A stretch of 64,000 nt of DNA from Yponomeuta sedellus (GCA_934045075.1 OW203725.1:772775-836774); one strand, 5' to 3'; numbered from the stretch's first letter, positions 51,828 through 62,092 are shown. Translations and numbers: made by a program. The notes: generated by a model not told the origin, from the sequence alone.

Positions 51828-52085
51828 TCTTCTTCAGGCTATATTAGTCCACTGCTGGACACAGCCCTCCCCTAATGAGCGCCATAGCACAAGGTTGTGC
51901 CATCATTGGGGGGTAATGCCCATAATCCCCAAGCTGGGCATGCGGGTTGGGGATCGCAGATTGGTGGAATTGTACTGCAGGGGGCGCTGCTGCCCAACCC
52001 CCGGCTTGTGTCCCTTAGTCGCCTTTTACGACACCCGCGGGAAGAATTTGGGTTGGTGCTATTCTCCAGGCCGACACCACACGGC
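51828..52085 (-). mobile_element. F element, full-length minus-strand copy
   Basis: TCTTCTTCAGGCTATATTAG to GGCCGACACCACACGGC. With 51,218-51,334 it forms an oppositely oriented pair about 500 bp apart. Confidence 0.85.
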
Positions 52086-52466
52086 ATCTATACAACTTTA
52101 CATTGTACAAATAAAGTTCTTCATGATTATTCATATCGTAGTGATGTCTCACATCAACTCTTCTGAAGTAAAAATCTGCTGTAATCCGTGAGGGGCGCGC
52201 GGCGCGGGGCCGGGCGGGGAGTAATTTGTGGGACGCGGAGCATTCGTCACCAATTACGTCCCATTTCTGGCACTCGCCGCAAACCACTAAGAAGCAAGCT
52301 GGATACGCGGTTTAAAAAATTATTAGATATTTAAATACGCTATATATTTAAATTTTCACAAAGAAAAGACACGGACACAAAACAAAAACTTTTAGTTTAC
52401 CCAGTGTATGTAATAAATGACTCCTTTAATATATTGTTTACCCCTTCCACTGTCCACATCATCATG
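52086..52466. other. Unassigned; short GC-rich patch
   Basis: 52,185-52,230 is strongly GC-rich (GGCGCGCGGCGCGGGGCCGG); the rest is AT-rich. Confidence 0.4.
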
Positions 52467-52564
52467 GGTTAGCTGGAAGAAAATACTATCTAGTATTAGG
52501 TAAGCTTGCCTTTGTACAAATTTGTATTAATGCAATAAAGAATTTTCATTCATTCATTCATTCA
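52467..52564 (+). mobile_element. LINE 3' end (H type) with (CATT)n tail
   Basis: GGGTTAGCTGGAAGAAAATA, GCTTGCCTTTGTACAAATTT, GCAATAAAGAATTTTCATTC and ATTCATTCATTC. Confidence 0.7.
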
Positions 52565-52756
52565 AAAACTAGCATTTTTAAGACTCGTTGTGTCTCTCTT
52601 AACGTTTTTTTTTCAGTATATGCCTTAACGAATAAAAAGTGGCGCATACAATGTACATAAAACCATTCACCGTTGTTTGTACTGCAAAAAATAGTTTACC
52701 ACTATACATTTGTTAAGACGCCTACCGCAAAAATCGTGGAGGACAACAATTTACAT

Positions 52757-52882
52757 AATTACACTATTTTTATTTTTAATGCACTAACCCGTGCTAAGGA
52801 ACAAATTTAAAAACCTATTTAGAGGCTAAAAATTTGTTCCTTAGCACGGGTTAGTGCATTAAAAATAAAAATAGTGTAATCA
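52757..52882. repeat. Palindrome made of SINE-B blocks
   Basis: ATGCACTAACCCGTGCTAAG and its inverse CTTAGCACGGGTTAGTGCAT flank AAAAACCTATTTAGAGGCTA. Arms are about 48 bp with no mismatch seen. The tRNA head is absent from this part. Confidence 0.82.
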
Positions 52883-53143
52883 TGTGGGTACAGTGATATC
52901 GTTCCGATGTTAAACCTAACTGCAAAGTAGGTGGTCGGGGCTGTAAGTAATGCAATTTGCTTAAGTCAGATGTCGCTGCCTGTACGTAATACAGAGAATA
53001 TTGTAAAGAGGTTCGAAATTTCACTGATGCCGTGAGTCGCCCATTGGCTCAATTGGTAGAGCGCTGGCACGGATAGCCAGAGGTTGCGGGTTCGAATCCC
53101 AGCATGGGTGAAATTTTTAGCCTCTAAATAGGTTTTTAAATTT
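52836..53143 (+). mobile_element. SINE-B, complete long form
   Basis: Best copy for the long structure: TTAGCACGGGTTAGTGCATT block, AATCATGTGGGTACAGTGAT, CAGATGTCGCTGCCTGTACG, GAGGTTCGAAATTTCACTGA, tRNA-like head 53,039-53,109, tail to GGTTTTTAAATTT. The tRNA-like part is near the 3' end, unlike an ordinary SINE. Confidence 0.85.
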
Positions 53144-53488
53144 ACATAATTTTAAAAACCTATAAGAATATTACAAAATTGGATTTTCCTTAAAAGCTAG
53201 ACGTTGGACCTCACACTAAGCAGAGCCTGTATCGTGAGGGCCAAAATTACGATTTCTAATTCAGCATATTTCCCAATGTTGATAATCGATTACTAAAATC
53301 CTCATAAAATTTTTATGTAATACAGAAAATAATTACAAATTACAGACAAAAAACAGAAACAGTTAAAACTAGATATGATAGGTATTTACAGGAGATAGTA
53401 GGTGTGTGTACCTCCTACTATCTCACTGTGTGGGTGTGTAATATGTGTGTGAAAGGGTACGTGAATTGTGAGTAGAGTGACCTAGAGT

Positions 53489-53528
53489 GTGTGTGTGTGT
53501 GTGTGTGTGTCTGTCTGTCTGTCTGTGT
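53489..53528. repeat. (GT)n / (CTGT)n microsatellite in the LINE 3' UTR
   Basis: About 13 GT units then four CTGT units. On the LINE strand this is a CA/ACAG tract just after the RT stop. The LINE at 61,525 has a comparable CA tract after its RT stop. Confidence 0.8.
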
Positions 53529-53541
53529 GACGAGTATATCG

Positions 53542-55508
53542 TTACAAATTGTTTTCAGTTTTATTCGCAATAACAACAAAATGACATGCACAGCTTAAAC
53601 TTAGTGTACTTACATTATTTCTTAATTTTAAGACTAGTAGAAGATTTTCCGTGAAGTCATACGTGAGGCTTTGCAAATATTTATTAAGCTCTTTTTTACA
53701 GGCAAAATGGTTCAGTAAACTTATATGTCGCGATTTATTGATTTTATTATATAGGTAACCTCCCAGAAAGCACACAAACCCTTGAGCAAAAGAAGTTCTA
53801 CACCTCTTCACCTCAAATACTTTGTCCGAGCGACGCTTTCCAGATTTGTGTCTATCCGGATTATAGAGCTTATGTTGTCTCAGAACAATGTTGGCAATGA
53901 ATAGTTGTCTGACTGAGAGTACATTAGCTTTTTCATAAAGCAGTGAAGACGAAAATCGAAACGGGAGTGAAAGGCTCACCTTCAGGACAGCCCTTTGGGC
54001 TCAATCGAGTGGCAATAAGTGCGTTTTTGACGCCCCGCCCCAGACGTTTATGCAGTTATGATATTAAAGATTGACAGAGACCATAATAAATCATTTTCAT
54101 GACATTCGAGTCTGTAGCATGGCGAACATTTCTGAAAATGGCCATAAGTTTACGGACTATGTTTGTGAGAAGTTTGATGTGTGGCTCAAAGGTCAATTGA
54201 CTATCCAAAACAATACCCAGATATCTTATGGTCTCTGTTCTATCTAGCTTGAGACACGTGCAAGAGCCTAACGTTGCCAAAGTCTCCGAGGAATTATGAC
54301 AAGCTATTTTGTGTCCTATTAAGTTAGATTCCTCCGTAGTTGGTTGTGATTTCTTACGAATTTAAAATGTTAGGTACTTTGTTTTGTCTCTGTTAAGGGT
54401 AAGAATGTTACGACTGAGCCAAGCGGAGGCCATATTAAAGCCTGTCTGGGCGAGAAGGAATGTGCTTTCCCAGGATTTGTCCGCGAATGCAACTATCTTC
54501 CCATTATGGACGTTAAGATTGCAGAGTTCGTTGACATACACCAAAAAAAGGGTTGGCCCCAAAATACTTCCTGCGGGACGCCAACGTAATAGGCAGGGAG
54601 TCGCTGATATTTTGGCCAATTTTGACACACTGCGATCGGTCTGACCAATAATCTTTTAAAAGTTGTAGTTGAAGACCTCTGATACCAAGAGCTTCTAGCT
54701 TCTGCAAAAGTAGTGGGATCGACACAGTATCAAAAGCCTTTGCTAGATCCAGGAAGATCGCTAGACACTTATCACCTACATCAAGGCCCTCCACTATATA
54801 TTCTGTTAGATTAGATACGGCATCAGCAGTGGATCTATTTTTACGGAAGCCGTACTGATTATCTGACAACAAATTTGCAGATTCTAGGAAACCAACGAGT
54901 CTGTTATTTATTACTCTCTCCATGATTTTCGATAACGTGGGTAGGATTGATATTGGCCGATAATTGCTTACGGACTTTTTACTGCCACTTTTGTAAATAG
55001 GGGAGATGATAGATTTTTTGAAAACGCTAGGGAAGCGGCCAGTGTTAATGGAAAGGTTACAGATATGAACCAACACCCCGGCTAGCATTTCCTTATTGTC
55101 TTTTAAGATTTTTGTAGATATATTGTCCCAGCCAGTTGAGGAGTTTGATCTTAGTCTTTCTACTTCATCGTCTAAATCATGCAAATGATTTAGACGATGA
55201 AGTAGAAGTAGTAGGGAAACTTCTAGATATGGGCGTTTGATTCAGGGATTGTAAATTTTGTGCCAGGGATTTACCTACATTTGCGAAGTAGTGATTTACA
55301 GTGTTAACCGCTTCTTTTGGAGAGCGTGAAATAGCTAACAAATCTTGAGATACAACTTTTTTAGTCTTAAAATGTGTGATATCATTGATGACCTTCCATG
55401 TTTCTTTCACACTGGTAGAACTTGCCCTTTCCAGCTCTACGCGTTCATATTGAAATTTCAGTTTTCTTATAAGAGAATTACAGAAATTACGGTACCTGTT
55501 GTATATTA
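53542..55508 (-). pseudogene. LINE ORF2, RT core and C-terminal part
   Basis: Reads on from the part at 56,833-57,007. RT motifs: NYRPISILPTLSKIMERVIN, GFRKNRSTADAV and FLDLAKAFDTV. A frameshift near 54,575 is followed by GSILGPTLFLVYVNEL, and the catalytic box is FADKS in place of FADDT/YADD, so the second aspartate is lost. A stop after KYLTF at about 54,360 and another break near 54,050 precede the C-terminus (LPFRFSSSLLYEKANVLSVR, then the LRQHKLYNPDR region). A 21-bp perfect palindrome at 55,160-55,205 also breaks the frame. Non-functional in at least four ways. Confidence 0.8.
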
Positions 55509-56832
55509 GGCGTATTCTGTGACTTGTCGAAAGCATTTGATTGCGTTGACCATAAAACACTTCTTTTAAAATTAAAGCACTATGGTATAAACGGGAATAG
55601 CCTAAAACTTATAACATCATATTTAGAAGGGAGAGTTCAAAGAGCTGATATAAATAGAACTAAATCTTCAGGGTCAGAGGTCAGGATAGGAGTGCCACAG
55701 GGATCGATTTTGGGGCCGTTCCTCTTCCTCGTATATGTAAATGATTTGCCGTTCATGGTTCAAAATATGTCAGAGATAGTATTATTTGCAGATGACACGT
55801 CACTTATTTTTAAAATTAAGAGACAAGAAAATGACCTTGACAATACAAATAATGCTCTCTCTCGGGTACTAAATTGGTTTACTTCTAATAACTTATTGTT
55901 AAATTCAAAAAAGACGAAATGTATAAAGTTCACTCTTCCAAATGTCAAAACGGTAGACAGCAATGTTTTACTGGGGAATGACAAATTAGACCTTGTGAAT
56001 GAAACTGTATTTCTAGGTATCACAATTGATGCAAAGCTTCAATGGGGTCCTCATATAGAAAAATTAGCAAATAGGCTTAGTTCAGCAGCATATGCAGTCA
56101 AAAGAATTAGGGAACTAACTGACGTCGCAACTGCTAGGCTTGTTTATTTTAGTTACTTCCATAGTCTTATGTCCTATGGCATATTGCTGTGGGGACGGGC
56201 AGCAGACATTGAGACCATCTTCGTCTTGCAGAAGAGAGCGATCAGATTCATTTATAGGCTGGGTAGTAGAGATTCGTTAAGAGATTTCTTTAAAGAAACT
56301 AACATCCTGACAGTTGCCAGTCAGTATATATATGAAAACATTATGTACGTTAGGAAAAATATCAGTAACTTTAAAACTTTAGGTAGCCAACACAATGTAA
56401 ATACTAGAAATAAACATAAACTTTTGTTCCCACTATTTAGGCTGGCAAAGGTTAATACATCCTTCATGGGGCATTGTATACGCTTCTATAATAAAATCCC
56501 TGAAGATATATTAAGCTTGCCTGAATCGCGGTTCAAAAAATATGTTAAGCACACTTTGTGCCAAAAGGGCTACTATAAGATAAAGGATTATTTAGATGAC
56601 AATGAGGTCTGGAATGAAAGCCAGTACAATGTATGAGTTCTATGTTTATAATGTAAACTATGTTAATTAAGGACTTTTGAAAAGACTAAGTTAGGAGTTT
56701 TTTTTGTCCATTTTTTCTCCTAAATGATCTAGATTTTGAAATGGACACCTAGTTTGAATTGTAACGTTCATTAAGCCGCAGTTTCTGTGCTACTTTGAAT
56801 AAAACCTTTTCATTTTATTTCATTTCATTTCA
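55509..56832 (+). mobile_element. 5'-truncated LINE inserted in the older LINE
   Basis: Opposite strand to its host. It begins inside the RT domain at FCDLSKAFDCVDH and ends after the K-type 3' UTR with CATTTCATTTCATTTCATT. The host coding sequence breaks at RNPNNAITN on one side and resumes at IRLIYNRYRNF on the other, so the borders are well placed to a few bases. Confidence 0.82.
55524..56636 (+). CDS. Reverse transcriptase, 5'-truncated but open
   Basis: A 370-codon open frame that keeps the distal part of a non-LTR reverse transcriptase. From the internal Met: SKAFDCVDH (RT A-box aspartates) at 2-10, IGVPQGSILGP at 55-65, and the catalytic FADDT at 88-92. A GITIDAKLQWGPHIEKL-type segment lies near 165 and the C-terminal ILLWGRAADIETIFVLQKRA region near 220-240. 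The first methionine is not the natural start: coding continues upstream only to 55,509, where the copy was truncated, so the endonuclease and proximal RT are absent. No internal stop or shift, so the insertion is younger than the host LINE. The stop is followed by about 190 bp of 3' UTR shared with 25,860-25,997. A dead-on-arrival LINE copy, not a host gene. Confidence 0.82.
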   Translation: MSKAFDCVDHKTLLLKLKHYGINGNSLKLITSYLEGRVQRADINRTKSSGSEVRIGVPQGSILGPFLFLVYVNDLPFMVQNMSEIVLFADDTSLIFKIKRQENDLDNTNNALSRVLNWFTSNNLLLNSKKTKCIKFTLPNVKTVDSNVLLGNDKLDLVNETVFLGITIDAKLQWGPHIEKLANRLSSAAYAVKRIRELTDVATARLVYFSYFHSLMSYGILLWGRAADIETIFVLQKRAIRFIYRLGSRDSLRDFFKETNILTVASQYIYENIMYVRKNISNFKTLGSQHNVNTRNKHKLLFPLFRLAKVNTSFMGHCIRFYNKIPEDILSLPESRFKKYVKHTLCQKGYYKIKDYLDDNEVWNESQYNV

Positions 56833-57872
56833 TTATTATGTTAGTTATAGCATTATTAGGGTTTCTCTTGACATTTTTATGCATTTTGTCTCTGTTATTG
56901 ATACATCTCAGTATACCGGGAGTGATCCAGGGTTTGATTGGAATTTCATGCCTAGGCAGCTTAAGTTGAGATGTATTATCCGCAATAATAGTAGATAACG
57001 TTTCCACAAGGCGTTCCGCAGCCTCATCATAGTTAGAGCTATCGAGAACGGGTTGAACGGTTTACACACTCTATTGCATTTTTTATGTTTGCATGTTCTG
57101 TCTTAATTCTAAACCGTTGAAAAGCAATTTTTCGTCGTTTTATATCTAGTGATAGAATGAGAGAGTAGTGATCAGTCACTGTACTTTCCACTACCAGAGT
57201 AGTTGAAGGCACGGAAGATCTCAGAAGGACGTGATCGAGACAATTGTTTTGCCTGGTTGGGAAGATGTGCGATGGTAGAATACCATGTGATGCCAAAAGA
57301 TTCAAATACTCAAGTGCGTTGCGATTTAAAGTATTGTGCTTAGTATCAATGTTCATGTCGCCCATTATGGCGACATTTTTATGTTTATTCAGTGATATCA
57401 GGAGTTTGTCCAGAGAGCTCAGAAATGGATCAGTATTTTGAAAAGACGGTGATCTGTATATTGAGACCAATACCAGTTAGTTATGAATTGTTGTAACTAT
57501 GCAGTTAGCTTCATCAGAATCAGGCTCATAACATTCAAATTTGATATAATTTTTTATGTATATGACTACTCCATCATTTTGATTTTTGTAGTTGCTTGTT
57601 TGGGTAGATGTAAAGTTTTCTATTTGTGGTATTCTAAAGTTTGTGGGAGAAGACAACCAGCACTCCGTAAAGATTATAATGTCTGGGTCCATTTTAATTT
57701 GTATTAGGAAAGCAAAAAAGCCAGAGATGTTATAGGAAATACTTCTTATATTTTGTGTGATAATATTGATATTTTTGTCGTTACTAGTGAATATGTTTAC
57801 GGATTCTGGGTCGCATGTAAAAGCGCTATACATATCATCAAGATTATTTATAGTGCACATGTTGTCATTCAT
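56833..57872 (-). pseudogene. LINE ORF2, endonuclease and linker
   Basis: AP-endonuclease-type domain. INIITQNIRSISYNISGF (start, with the catalytic N), IIIFTECWLSS (catalytic E), VSIYRSPSF, VAIMGDMNIDT (D and N), LDHVLL and TVTDHYSLIL (terminal D-H). One in-frame stop (57,477-57,479) falls between the two halves. A frameshift near 57,055 precedes ETLSTIIADN and PWITPGILRCINNRDKMHK, which lead into the RT. The reading then ends at the nested insertion. Catalytic residues are kept, so decay is moderate. Confidence 0.8.
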
Positions 57873-58785
57873 TTGACAGGATGGCTTCGAGATGACAAGC
57901 TGATTTATACGATATACGCATGTGGTGAGAATTTTTATTATATAGGCAGAATGTGTGTCGGTGATAGTGTGGGTGAGGGTGTGAGCGTGTCAAGGGGTGT
58001 TTAAGTCGGGGTGAGAGCTCCATATGATAAACAAAGACTGATTGTACATAATGATTAGGCAGGTCAGTTTGCAGGAAAGGTAGTACTAGTGCACAGAGCA
58101 AAACCCATGTGTTGGTCAAGGTCCTCCGATGTCCGAATTTGGATGGAGGGTTTTTTGTCTGCTTTTCTAGTAAGTATTTGGCCGTTTTGAATTCAACAAT
58201 ATTTGAAGCCGTATTGGTTCGCACGAAGTCTTGCCTCACGAAATAAATGCCGGTTGTATTTGATGAGAGCCTTTCATTGATGTACATTCGACTTTCCGAT
58301 CCTTGAAAGATGTCTTTAGCGTTAATATTGCGCCTAGCCTTGGCACCTTTAAGAATTTCATCTTTTTTCGCTCGTCTCATGAGTCTAACCGCTACTGGCC
58401 TAGGAAACTTTCCACCAGCAGTACCGTTAGTAGATACCGATCGATGACGAAGGCCAACTCGGGCAACCCAATCCACCTCAACATCAGACAGCTCGACACC
58501 AATCTTAGTCGCTGTCAACAGAACTAGATGGCTTAGATTTTCGTTTGTATCTTCTGGTATGCCCAAGGTTTCAATCTCGTTCTTAAGCGATGCTTGCTCT
58601 TGCATACATAATTCTTACTTCATTTTGGAAACCGTTTCTAAAAGGCATGCAATTTGTTTGTCTTTCAGTGCGTTTTCTTTTTCATACTCAGTTGAGCGAA
58701 CATTTTGCTGAGAGAGTGTGGTCGAAACCACCAAAAACTGTTCCTTCAGATCAGACAAATCCTGTCTCAGCATCCTGCCTGAGAA
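57865..58785 (-). pseudogene. LINE ORF1 (nucleic-acid-binding, coiled coil)
   Basis: A 246-codon frame from 58,605, with further matching sequence upstream to 58,785 broken by one stop (ETVSKMK-stop). It starts with a heptad-like coiled coil (QEQASLKNEIETLGIPEDTN). An L1-ORF1-like domain follows: VEVDWVARVGL, RPVAVRLMRRAKKDEILKGA and SRMYINERLSSNT. The last ~80 codons are His/Pro-rich and poorly conserved-looking, probably past a shift. It overlaps the endonuclease start by a few bases. The 5' end is lost at the SINE-B. Confidence 0.7.
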
Positions 58786-58922
58786 TCCATTAGCTCAGTT
58801 GAGAGCGCTGGCACGGTAAGCCAGAGGTCGCGGGTTCGAGTCCCGGCATGGGTGGAATTTTTAGCCCGTAAATAGGTTTTTAAAATTGTCCTTAGCACGG
58901 GTGTTAATGCACTAGCATTAAA
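58786..58922 (+). mobile_element. SINE-B copy
   Basis: CCATTAGCTCAGTTGAGAGC, box B CGGGTTCGAGTCCCGG, AATTTTTAGCCCGTAAATAG, then CCTTAGCACGGGTGTTAATG. It begins directly at the LINE ORF1 break. The D-arm has lost two to three bases. Confidence 0.82.
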
Positions 58923-59041
58923 AAAAAAAATACGTAATTTTCTCTCGCCGTCTATATCGTGTGAGCGAGAAGCAAATAGTTACTCACGCCCTTTCTTGAA
59001 TAAATAAATAAATCAATGATTAGTTTATTTTCATCATCATC

Positions 59042-59150
59042 ATTTCAGCCTACTGCAGTCCACTGCTGGACATAAGCCTCCCCCAGGGTGCGCCACAAGA
59101 CCCGATCTCTCGTTTTTGCCATCCAGTCACCACCAGCCACCTTTATTTTG
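59042..59150 (-). mobile_element. LINE 3' fragment (G type)
   Basis: CATCATCATTTCAGCCTACT, GCAGTCCACTGCTGGACATA, AGCCTCCCCCAGGGTGCGCC and ATCCAGTCACCACCAGCCAC. Confidence 0.6.
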
Positions 59151-60045
59151 CCACAAACAAAATATGCTTACATAACAATAATTATAAAATAAAGTGTTCG
59201 TGTAACTATGATACTATTTCAGCGTTTGCTGTTTCTATTCGAAACAGCGCTGATTTTCAAATAGCACCTCCACACCAAATGAAAAATAACGTGTCATGCA
59301 GGTAAAAATAAATAAAATCATAAAAAGCCTTTTATTGTTCTTCCAAGAGACGTTATACATAATTTACAAAAAAAAATTGTTTATATATTTTTTTTTGCAT
59401 GCAAGTAAATGAATTCATAATTTGATTCTACATGCAATGAATATAACAAAGTCAATATATTTATCTATCTATTTACAATTAATCCGAATCCGATTCGGTC
59501 ATGCAGGTAGTAGTATATATTTATATAATAAATACATGCAATAAATATATTTATATAATAAATATATACATTTGTTCCAATTTGTGAATATTAATTAAAT
59601 AAACCGTGTAATGCCGCATCCACGCCGCATTCGCAGCCCTATAACGGTACGCACTTAATTTGACGATTCCGCGACAAAACTTAAACAAAGGAGTCCTCCT
59701 TCCAGATGCCTCATTAAGCCCGACTCAAACAGCCAACTCCAGCTACAGGGTGCGTCACACTCAAAAATAAAACTCACCTTTTAATTGAAACCCCTCAAAT
59801 GTCCATTCGACCATTCCAACTCAAGCCAAGTCGGGGTACCACAACTTTTTTCTGCGTCATTCAGCTTGTAACTCAAAATAACTTTGACTTTTCAAAACAG
59901 GTGACATTTTCGGAATTGAAAGCCCATTCTGACCTCGAGGTAAATACGAGTTCTTACAATGGGCAAGTTTCACAAACAACTTGTTTTGTTCTCGTTAGAG
60001 AGAATATGAATGATAGAAAATAATCGTGGCATAAACCTGTAGGTA
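59151..60045. other. Unassigned; possible single-copy DNA
   Basis: 59,330-59,590 is very AT-rich with TATATTTATATAATAAATA repeats. 59,600-60,010 is GC-balanced with a 74-codon frame of no known type. Confidence 0.35.
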
Positions 60046-60245
60046 TAGCTAATACTTTACAGTATTAGCGCTTTTCTATACCTAATACTTTTCAGTATTA
60101 GCGCTTCTCTACAGCTCATAATTTTCAGTATTTGCGCTTCTCCATAGCTAATACTTTTCAGTATTACCGCTTCTCTATGGCTAATACTTTTCAATATTAG
60201 CGCTTCTCTATGGCCAATACTTTTCAGTATTAGCGCTTCCCTATA
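60046..60245. repeat. 33-bp minisatellite, left block
   Basis: Unit CAGTATTAGCGCTTCTCTAT plus GGCTAATACTTTT, about six copies. TAATAC...GTATTA makes each unit able to fold. The same units resume at 61,765, beyond a LINE insertion. Confidence 0.85.
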
Positions 60246-60604
60246 GCAGCTAATACTAACAAATGCGCTAAAATCACATTTACAAGACGCAGAAATTTCG
60301 TTCGTCATAATTAACACTAAAGTCAACGAGGTTACTAGCATCCGCGATTTAGGCATAACATTGGACACTAAAATTTCTTTCTCAGAACACCTTGAAGTGA
60401 TTTGCATAAAAGTCTACAAACATCTAGGATTTGTGATGAGAACTTGCAAACCATTCACCAGCACCTCAGCTGTAAAGGCGGTCTACTTTGCCTATGTTCG
60501 GAGTATCCTTGAGTATGGTATTTGTGTCTGGGCTCCTCAGTACGATATATACAAAGATAAAATAGAGCAAATACAGAAAAAAAACACAAAACATTTGAAC
60601 TACA
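60246..60604 (+). pseudogene. LINE RT C-terminus, first part
   Basis: Reads TSIRDLGITLDTKISFSEHL, then LGFVMRTCKPF, AVKAVYFAYVRSILEYGICV, W and IEQIQKKNTKHLNY. This is the post-catalytic region of Jockey/R1-type RTs. No RT core remains. It starts inside the minisatellite and is cut by the LTR insertion at 60,605. The poly-A run near 60,576 may hold a one-base change, because the downstream part is in another frame. Confidence 0.75.
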
Positions 60605-61153
60605 TGTAGGTGACTCGCTATATTTAACCTTATATTTAGTTTATTGTTGTAATTTATTTATGCTGTACATAACATTTATTATAATTATTTTCTTACTTAT
60701 TTACGTATTCTATTTACTCACACTAATACATTCATTACTCTCATACATCACTCTTTTGTACTTTCATCATACAAAACTAAATATTATTAATTTAGCAAGC
60801 GAACCCGCGCGCGATCATCTGTATGGCTGGTCCTATTGTTCGTCGTTGACGTCACTATGAGCAGCCGCCCAGCCTCGCTGCGCGCGCGCCGCCCGCCAGT
60901 CGGAATCTAACCTCAGACGCGAAGCCTGTGTCGGTTTTACGCTTGCGCTCCACTCGCTACCGCTCGCGATCTATTTATTTTGCTTGTACTGCTTTCTCTT
61001 TGAACTTTACTTCCTTTCTTGTGATTATTACCATCTGTGTCTACGCTATCCGCATCGTTCTGTATATAAAGGATAGGTCTATGTGGCCAAATAAACAGTA
61101 AACAAGTAAACAGTGATTTATCGTGTTATTTGCTAACATCAACACTCAGCCAC
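60605..61153. mobile_element. Solo LTR, ~549 bp
   Basis: CTACAT occurs at 60,600-60,605 and 61,154-61,159, giving a 5- to 6-bp target duplication. The insert begins TGTAGGTGACTCG, carries CTGTATATAAAGGATAGG as a TATA region and AATAAACAGTAAACAAG as a polyadenylation region near the 3' end, and is GC-rich at 60,840-60,960. No internal retroviral genes. The insert interrupts an otherwise continuous LINE protein sequence. Superfamily not determined. Confidence 0.7.
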
Positions 61154-61764
61154 CTACATAGCTACCTATACTACAGGCATAGGATGAGACTGGACTACAA
61201 AGAATCCTGCAGATGTCATCGCATTCTGCCGCTCCAAGAGCGCAGAATTTTACTGGACGTGCTCCTTCTACATGATATATGTTCTGGTAGACTAGATAGC
61301 CCAGAACCACTGGCCCGTTTTAAGTTAAATGTGCCCAGTAAACGCACCAGACACACAAAAACAAAACCACTTCACGCGCCATACTCTAGTACAAACTACG
61401 GACAACATGCGGTAATTTCTAGACTTGTTAATACCTATAGTTCACGTTTCGCTGAAATTAACTTATTCTCATATAGCAAAGCCTCCTTCAAACATCAGGC
61501 TCTACAGGTGCTACTCAAGTAATCACACACACACACGCACATACACCCTCTCACGCACACACACACACACACGTACACACACACACCCCTCCCTTTCCTC
61601 GCCCCGTCCACTTCCCAATTCCATTAAATTAAAACATATTAATATTTAATTTGCTCCACTGCTTGATATTGTATAGTAATATTTACAAGTGAAATCTATT
61701 TTTGGCCTTATTGTTACAATAATTGTTTGCAATTATTTTTTTTGTTATTTTGTGCTGTTGGATT
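61154..61764 (+). pseudogene. LINE RT C-terminus, second part, and 3' UTR
   Basis: Continues with MRLDYKESCRCHRILPLQER, RRILLDVLLLHDICSGRLDS and FAEINLFSYSKASFK to a stop at 61,522. Then a (CA)n-rich UTR and a TTGTTATTTTGTGCTGTTGG end. The CA tract after the stop recalls the 53-58 kb LINE. Confidence 0.72.
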
Positions 61765-61830
61765 TCCAAATAATAATACTTTTCAGTATTAGCGCTTCTC
61801 TATATCTAATACTTTTCAGTATTAGCGCCT
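61765..61830. repeat. 33-bp minisatellite, right block
   Basis: Two units (CTTTTCAGTATTAGCGCTTC) matching 60,046-60,245, separated from them by the LINE fragment. Confidence 0.8.
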
Positions 61831-61833
61831 CTG

Positions 61834-62028
61834 TAGAAGCGTTCATGGCCTAGTGGAACCAAGTGATTGGAATCAATCACTAATATAATAATATTGGCCT
61901 TTTTGCATCTACTTAATGAGATGATTTATACATGTTAAGCAAAAAGCAAAAACAGGTGCGGGATGGGTGACCATCCCGTGACGACCGCTAGTGGCATTTT
62001 TTGCGAGCGTCCGTGCTTCGCAAGTCAC
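61834..62028 (+). mobile_element. 5S-SINE, 5' half with a 53-bp interruption
   Basis: GCGTTCATGGCCTAGTGGAA and GATTGGAATCAATCAC are separated from GTTAAGCAAAAAGCAAAAAC by 53 bp at 61,881-61,933. GGATGGGTGACCATCCCGTG is intact. Ends in CGTGCTTCGCAAGTCAC. Confidence 0.72.
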
Positions 62029-62092
62029 CGAGTTATTTCCGACCTGTTACAAATTTTCAATTTTATAGCACCAAGTTCAATATTACTCCAAC

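Larger units (their letters stand above)
53151..58785 (-). mobile_element. Decayed LINE (Jockey/CR1-like) with nested insertion
   Basis: Minus-strand order: coiled-coil ORF1 (58,785-57,865), endonuclease (57,872-57,039), RT N-terminal part (to 56,833), foreign insert 55,509-56,832, RT core and C-terminus (55,508-53,542), 3' UTR with (CA)n, end near TTATAGGTTTTTAAAATTA at 53,151. Both ends abut SINE-B copies. Several stops and shifts make it non-functional. Confidence 0.8.

Noticed and set aside
53039..53109. Functional tRNA gene
   Set aside because: The anticodon loop lacks the invariant U33 and the T-arm/acceptor spacing is off by one. The sequence is repeated many times as the head of SINE-B.
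58021..58140. Separate host gene around the ORF1 end
   Set aside because: The His/Pro-rich tail is most simply a frame-shifted continuation of the LINE ORF1.
60057..60407. 116-codon minus-strand frame with internal repeats
   Set aside because: Translation of the 33-bp minisatellite running into LINE antisense.
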